From Candidatus Atribacteria bacterium (GTDB taxonomy: Bacteria > Atribacterota > Atribacteria > Atribacterales > Atribacteraceae): 16,365 nt of DNA. The position numbers were made by a program, and so were the translations under genes. Of the stretch, positions 13,591 to 16,365 are shown piece after piece; position 1 is the stretch's first letter, and each line of letters opens with the position of its first letter. The notes under the pieces are model-generated. The model did not search any database. It saw nothing but the letters and a program-made list of their open reading frames with translations, and was not told the DNA's origin. The stretch is taken from NCBI GenBank assembly GCA_003561145.1, contig PWXL01000253.1, positions 1-16,365 of the forward strand, in the 5' to 3' direction.

Positions 13591-15065
13591 TCCATACGCG
13601 GACGCAACACAGGAAACAATATAACCTCACGTATGGAGGGGGAATCGGTAAGCAACATGATGAGCCTGTCTATACCGATGCCAAGTCCTCCCGTGGGCGG
13701 CATTCCATATTCCAGGGCTTCGATGTAATCTTCGTCAACAAGGTGAGCTTCTTCGTCACCCGTTTCCCTCATTTTGAACTGTTCGATAAAACGGCTTTTT
13801 TGTTCAACAGGATCGTTTAACTCGCTATACGCATTCCCTATTTCTTCCTTACCTATGAACAATTCGAAGCGTTCCGCTATCCCCGGATGTTTTTTTGTGG
13901 CTCGAGCAAGAGGTGATATATCGACAGGATATTCCATCACAAAGGTGGGATTGACCAAATGTGGTTGAATAAACTTTTCCAGCAACTCGTTGATGACTTT
14001 CCCCCTATTCCAATCATCAGCACAAGGAATACCGGCTACTCGGGCCTTCTCTATCAGAGAAATATGAGAATCACTAAAGATATCAATTCCGACAGCATCG
14101 GCAATCTCTTCCCGTAAGCTTATTCTACGCCAGGGGGAAGAGCAATTGACTGTCATTCCCTGGTAAGAAAATGTCATTCCACCGGTGGTATTTTGTATAA
14201 CCTTACACAGCATATCCTCGCACAAATCCATCATCGTCAAATAATTACCATATGCCTGGTAGAGTTCGAGCATGGTGAATTCGGGGTTATGACGGACAGA
14301 AATTCCTTCGTTACGGAAACTACGGTTTATTTCATACACCCGTTCCATTCCGCCCACGATAAGCCGTTTCAGAAAAAGCTCGGGGGCAACGCGCAGAAAC
14401 AGTTCCATTCCCAAGGCATTATGAAATGTTTTGAAGGGTCGAGCGAGCGCACCTCCTGGTATGACCTGCATCATTGGAGTTTCCACTTCAAGAAAATTCC
14501 GTTCCTCGAGGTAATCACGCATGGTCTTGAGGACTCGGGAACGCAATACAAAAATGGACCGTGCCCGTTCATTCATTATGAGGTCGAGATAGCGCTTGCG
14601 ATAGCGTACTTCGACGTCCTTCAATCCATGCCACTTTTCAGGCAGGGGGGTGAGGCAAAGCGAGAGAAGGTCTAATCGTTCTGCAGCTACTGTGAGCTCG
14701 CCGGCTCGGGTACGGAATACTTTGCCCTCAACTCCTACAAGGTCACCAACGTCAATTTCCTTAAAAAGGCCAAAAACCTCATCACCTAAAACATCCTTTT
14801 TCATATACACCTGGATACGTGCTGTACGGTCCTGAAGATCAGCAAAGCCGGCTTTCCCATGCCGGCGAAGGGCCATTATCCTCCCCGCCACCGCGACTTT
14901 TATCTCATTCTCTACTATATCTCCTTCTCTCTTCACCAAATCAATTATGGAATGAGTGGGCCTAAAAGAAGAATTATAGGGATCTTTTCCCTTCTTTTGA
15001 AAAGAATGAATCCTGGCAAGCTTCTCCTCACTCTCCCCCCCCGGCAGGTGCGTGAGGTCTGTCAA
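13587..15065 (-). CDS. lysS: Lysyl-tRNA synthetase, class II
   Basis: Charges tRNA-Lys. The 492-residue length is standard. An N-terminal OB-fold anticodon-binding domain (about 55-140) precedes the catalytic domain with motif 1 around FLEVETPMM (191-199), GGALARPF (204-211), motif 2 FRNEGISVRHNPEFT (250-264), the lysine-binding EEIGNAYSELNDP (407-419) and motif 3 GLGIGIDRL (460-468). The start is TTG at 15065, overlapping the greA stop as TTGA, with AGGAGG about eight bases upstream inside greA, which strongly supports it despite the rare codon. greA and lysS are thus translationally coupled, a common pairing in Bacillota. The stop codon lies within the -35 box of the next promoter. Confidence 0.97.
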   Translation of the reverse strand: MTDLTHLPGGESEEKLARIHSFQKKGKDPYNSSFRPTHSIIDLVKREGDIVENEIKVAVAGRIMALRRHGKAGFADLQDRTARIQVYMKKDVLGDEVFGLFKEIDVGDLVGVEGKVFRTRAGELTVAAERLDLLSLCLTPLPEKWHGLKDVEVRYRKRYLDLIMNERARSIFVLRSRVLKTMRDYLEERNFLEVETPMMQVIPGGALARPFKTFHNALGMELFLRVAPELFLKRLIVGGMERVYEINRSFRNEGISVRHNPEFTMLELYQAYGNYLTMMDLCEDMLCKVIQNTTGGMTFSYQGMTVNCSSPWRRISLREEIADAVGIDIFSDSHISLIEKARVAGIPCADDWNRGKVINELLEKFIQPHLVNPTFVMEYPVDISPLARATKKHPGIAERFELFIGKEEIGNAYSELNDPVEQKSRFIEQFKMRETGDEEAHLVDEDYIEALEYGMPPTGGLGIGIDRLIMLLTDSPSIREVILFPVLRPRMD

Positions 15066-15571
15066 TGAGTGGCCTCCTCCTCTTTCTTGCGAATATCCAC
15101 CACCTTGTAACGCACCATACCGGCCGGCACCTTGAGTTCAACCTCCTCGTCTCTGCGCTTTCCTAAAAGCGCCTGAGCCAAAGGCGACTCGAAAGAAATT
15201 TTGTAAGCGGACGGGTTTGCTTCAACGGAATCGACGATCGAGTATTCAACTTTTTTACCGCTTCCCAAGTTTTCGAGGAGCACCTTTACGCCGAGGTGAA
15301 TTCTCTCAGAATCGGCCTCTTCATCGTTTAAGATGACCGCTTTGCGTAATTTCTCCTCCAAGACCAGGATACGGCCTTCAATAAATGCCTGCTCGTTTTT
15401 TGCTTCTTCGTATTCAGCGTTTTCTGAGAGGTCTCCAAACTCAAGTGCCTGGTTGATTCTTTCAGCTACTTCCTTTCTCTTGATAGTCTTGAGGTGTTTC
15501 AGTTCTTCGTCAAGTTTTTTGTACCCTTCGCTAGTAAGTATGATGTGTGTATCATTTCTTTTCCGTTCCAT
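15062..15571 (-). CDS. greA: Transcription elongation factor GreA
   Basis: Rescues backtracked RNA polymerase by stimulating cleavage of the 3' end of the nascent RNA. With the ATG at 15571 the protein has 169 residues, near the usual 157. The N-terminal coiled coil (about 13-75) carries the acidic tip GDLSENAEYEEAK, in which D47 and E50 reach the polymerase active site; the C-terminal FKBP-like domain includes SPLAQALLGKRRDEEVELKVPAG. The frame is open a further 35 codons upstream to a GTG at 15676, but GGGGGG lies seven bases before the ATG at 15571 and a promoter occupies the upstream segment, so the short form is chosen. It ends in a four-base overlap with lysS. Confidence 0.96.
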   Translation of the reverse strand: MERKRNDTHIILTSEGYKKLDEELKHLKTIKRKEVAERINQALEFGDLSENAEYEEAKNEQAFIEGRILVLEEKLRKAVILNDEEADSERIHLGVKVLLENLGSGKKVEYSIVDSVEANPSAYKISFESPLAQALLGKRRDEEVELKVPAGMVRYKVVDIRKKEEEATH

Positions 15572-15607
15572 CCGAATGCCCCCCGCAAGGATTTTAGCAT
15601 GCCCAAT

Positions 15608-15636
15608 ACCATAAAGAATCTTTTTCAGCTTGTCAA
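15608..15636 (-). promoter_or_regulatory. Sigma-A promoter of greA-lysS
   Basis: Minus-strand TTGACA (15631-15636), a 17-base spacer, then TATGGT (15608-15613), four of six for the -10 box. The start of transcription would fall about 30 bases before the greA ATG. It lies inside the would-be upstream extension of the greA frame, arguing against that extension. The remaining divergent region (about 15637-15820) shows no operator or leader that I recognise. Confidence 0.65.
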
Positions 15637-15736
15637 GAAGCCGAATTCTGGCAATGCTCACGGTCTGTCCGCCCACAATAACATTCCACGTTCCTTCTCT
15701 ACTGTTCCAATCAACAAAAAGAGACGCACCCTAGTC

Positions 15737-15765
15737 TTTTCCGTTTATTGACAGAGAGGTACAAT
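15737..15765 (+). promoter_or_regulatory. Weak candidate promoter for the Gx-transporter gene
   Basis: TACAAT (15760-15765) matches the -10 consensus at five positions and lies about 55 bases before the start codon. With a 17-base spacer the -35 position reads TTTTCC, a poor match. A nearby TTGACA (15748-15753) is too close to serve this -10 box and has no good partner of its own downstream. Low certainty. Confidence 0.25.
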
Positions 15766-15820
15766 AACAACAACCGAAAGGCCGGAGCGAATAATTCTTT
15801 TCTGAGGTGAAAGCTTCGAC

Positions 15821-16351
15821 ATGGATCATAAGTCTCCGAGAATATTGGTAACAATCGCTCTTTTAACCTCCCTGGGAGCGGTACTTCACCTGGTGGAAGA
15901 TATGTTACCCCTGCGCTTTCTTTATTTATTTCCCGGAGCCCGCCTGGGATTCGCCAATATCGTCACCCTGGTCGCATTGATCTTGTGGGATTGGAAAAAG
16001 GCATTGCTTGTGGCTATCCTGCGCGTCGGCCTGGGGGGACTTTTGGGTGGAAACCTGTTTCATATCGGTTTCTTTCTCTCTCTCGGAGGAGCGCTCGCAA
16101 GCCTTGCCGCCATGGCTTTTTTAAAAAAAGCGGGTTTTTCTCTGCTTATTACGAGTGTCGGAGGGGCGATATGTCATAACTTTGGACAGGTGTTGTTAGC
16201 CTCGCTCTACATTCAAACCACCGGCGTGTTCTGGTATCTTGTGTATCTCTTTCCAATGGCGGTGCCTGCGGGTTTGCTCACCGGTTACCTGGCGGGTCTC
16301 CTTGCCGCTTCCTGGGAAAAACTGCCCTTTCCGATCAAGCAGGATATGTAA
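15821..16351 (+). CDS. Gx transporter / heptaprenyl diphosphate synthase component I family membrane protein
   Basis: A 176-residue, very hydrophobic protein with about five membrane segments (roughly 8-25, 45-60, 63-82, 86-105 and 118-160, the last divisible in two). The pattern PGARLGFANIVTLVALILWDWKKALLVAILR, with glycine-rich turns GLGGLLGGNL, is characteristic of the family annotated as Hpre_diP_synt_I or Gx transporter. Despite the old name, these look like small ECF-S-like membrane subunits rather than enzymes, and in Clostridia they often sit beside polyprenyl synthetase, NusG-domain and flavin-associated genes, none of which can be seen here because the window ends. ATG at 15821 has GAGGTGA about ten bases upstream, a slightly long spacing. 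It is the only plus-strand gene, divergent from greA. Substrate unknown. Confidence 0.82.
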   Translation: MDHKSPRILVTIALLTSLGAVLHLVEDMLPLRFLYLFPGARLGFANIVTLVALILWDWKKALLVAILRVGLGGLLGGNLFHIGFFLSLGGALASLAAMAFLKKAGFSLLITSVGGAICHNFGQVLLASLYIQTTGVFWYLVYLFPMAVPAGLLTGYLAGLLAASWEKLPFPIKQDM

Positions 16352-16352
16352 A

Positions 16353-16365
16353 GTGAGAAGTGAGA
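16353..16365. repeat. GTGAGAA heptad repeat, cut by window edge
   Basis: GTGAGAAGTGAGA begins one base after the stop codon of the membrane-protein gene and runs off the window. It is nearly two copies of the heptad GTGAGAA, the same unit that forms the inverted repeat at 7569-7621. It may be the first arm of a longer element beyond the edge. Confidence 0.4.

Noticed and set aside
13526..13630. N-terminal extension of CtsR
   Set aside because: It overlaps lysS, contains the promoter and operator, lacks an SD, and is not found in known CtsR.
15572..15676. 35-residue N-terminal extension of GreA from GTG
   Set aside because: It holds a TTGACA-17-TATGGT promoter, and the ATG at 15571 has an ideal SD and matches the family start.
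1..16365. CRISPR arrays, insertion sequences, phage genes
   Set aside because: No regularly spaced direct repeats, transposase, integrase or phage proteins were seen on either strand.

Overview
The window reads as a chromosomal housekeeping segment of an anaerobic, Clostridia-type member of the Bacillota. The order greA-lysS-ctsR-mcsA-mcsB-clpC-radA-yacL-ispD-ispF-cysS-rlmB is the well-known Bacillus/Clostridium stress and translation cluster, with several members missing and two insertions. Everything except the last gene is on the minus strand, so transcription runs from right to left. I see no rRNA, tRNA, CRISPR array or transposase.

Layout in transcription order. At the far right a Gx-transporter-type membrane protein (15821-16351) runs on the plus strand, divergent from greA. 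greA (from 15571) has a good sigma-A promoter and overlaps lysS. A consensus promoter over the lysS stop codon and a CtsR-type operator start the heat-shock operon ctsR-mcsA-mcsB-clpC, which ends at a strong intrinsic terminator (9075-9103). radA follows with its own likely -10 box. A 194-base gap, holding degenerate GTGAGAA-type repeats where Bacillus has disA, separates radA from a tight block: yacL, ispD, ispF, an RlpA-like cell-wall protein, cysS, rlmB and rlmD. Beyond rlmD lie a small unknown gene and the start of a UroD/MtaA-type methyltransferase gene that runs off the left edge.

How the genes work together. CtsR should repress its own operon; ClpC is the ATPase that feeds ClpP. In Bacillus, McsA and McsB form an arginine kinase that tags proteins for ClpC. 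Here the McsB homologue keeps the fold but has lost the ATP-binding arginines, the NEEDH acidic residues, the catalytic cysteine, the catalytic glutamate loop and the C-terminal RDIRRA pocket, and McsA has only one of its two zinc modules. I read this as a pseudokinase/adaptor version of the McsAB-ClpC system; it is the most interesting thing in the window. IspD and IspF are steps three and five of the MEP isoprenoid pathway. LysRS, CysRS, GreA, RlmB and RlmD serve transcription and translation, and RadA serves recombination repair.

Start codons were re-chosen for yacL, clpC, ctsR, greA and the small unknown gene because Shine-Dalgarno sites and family N-termini disagree with the longest open frames.
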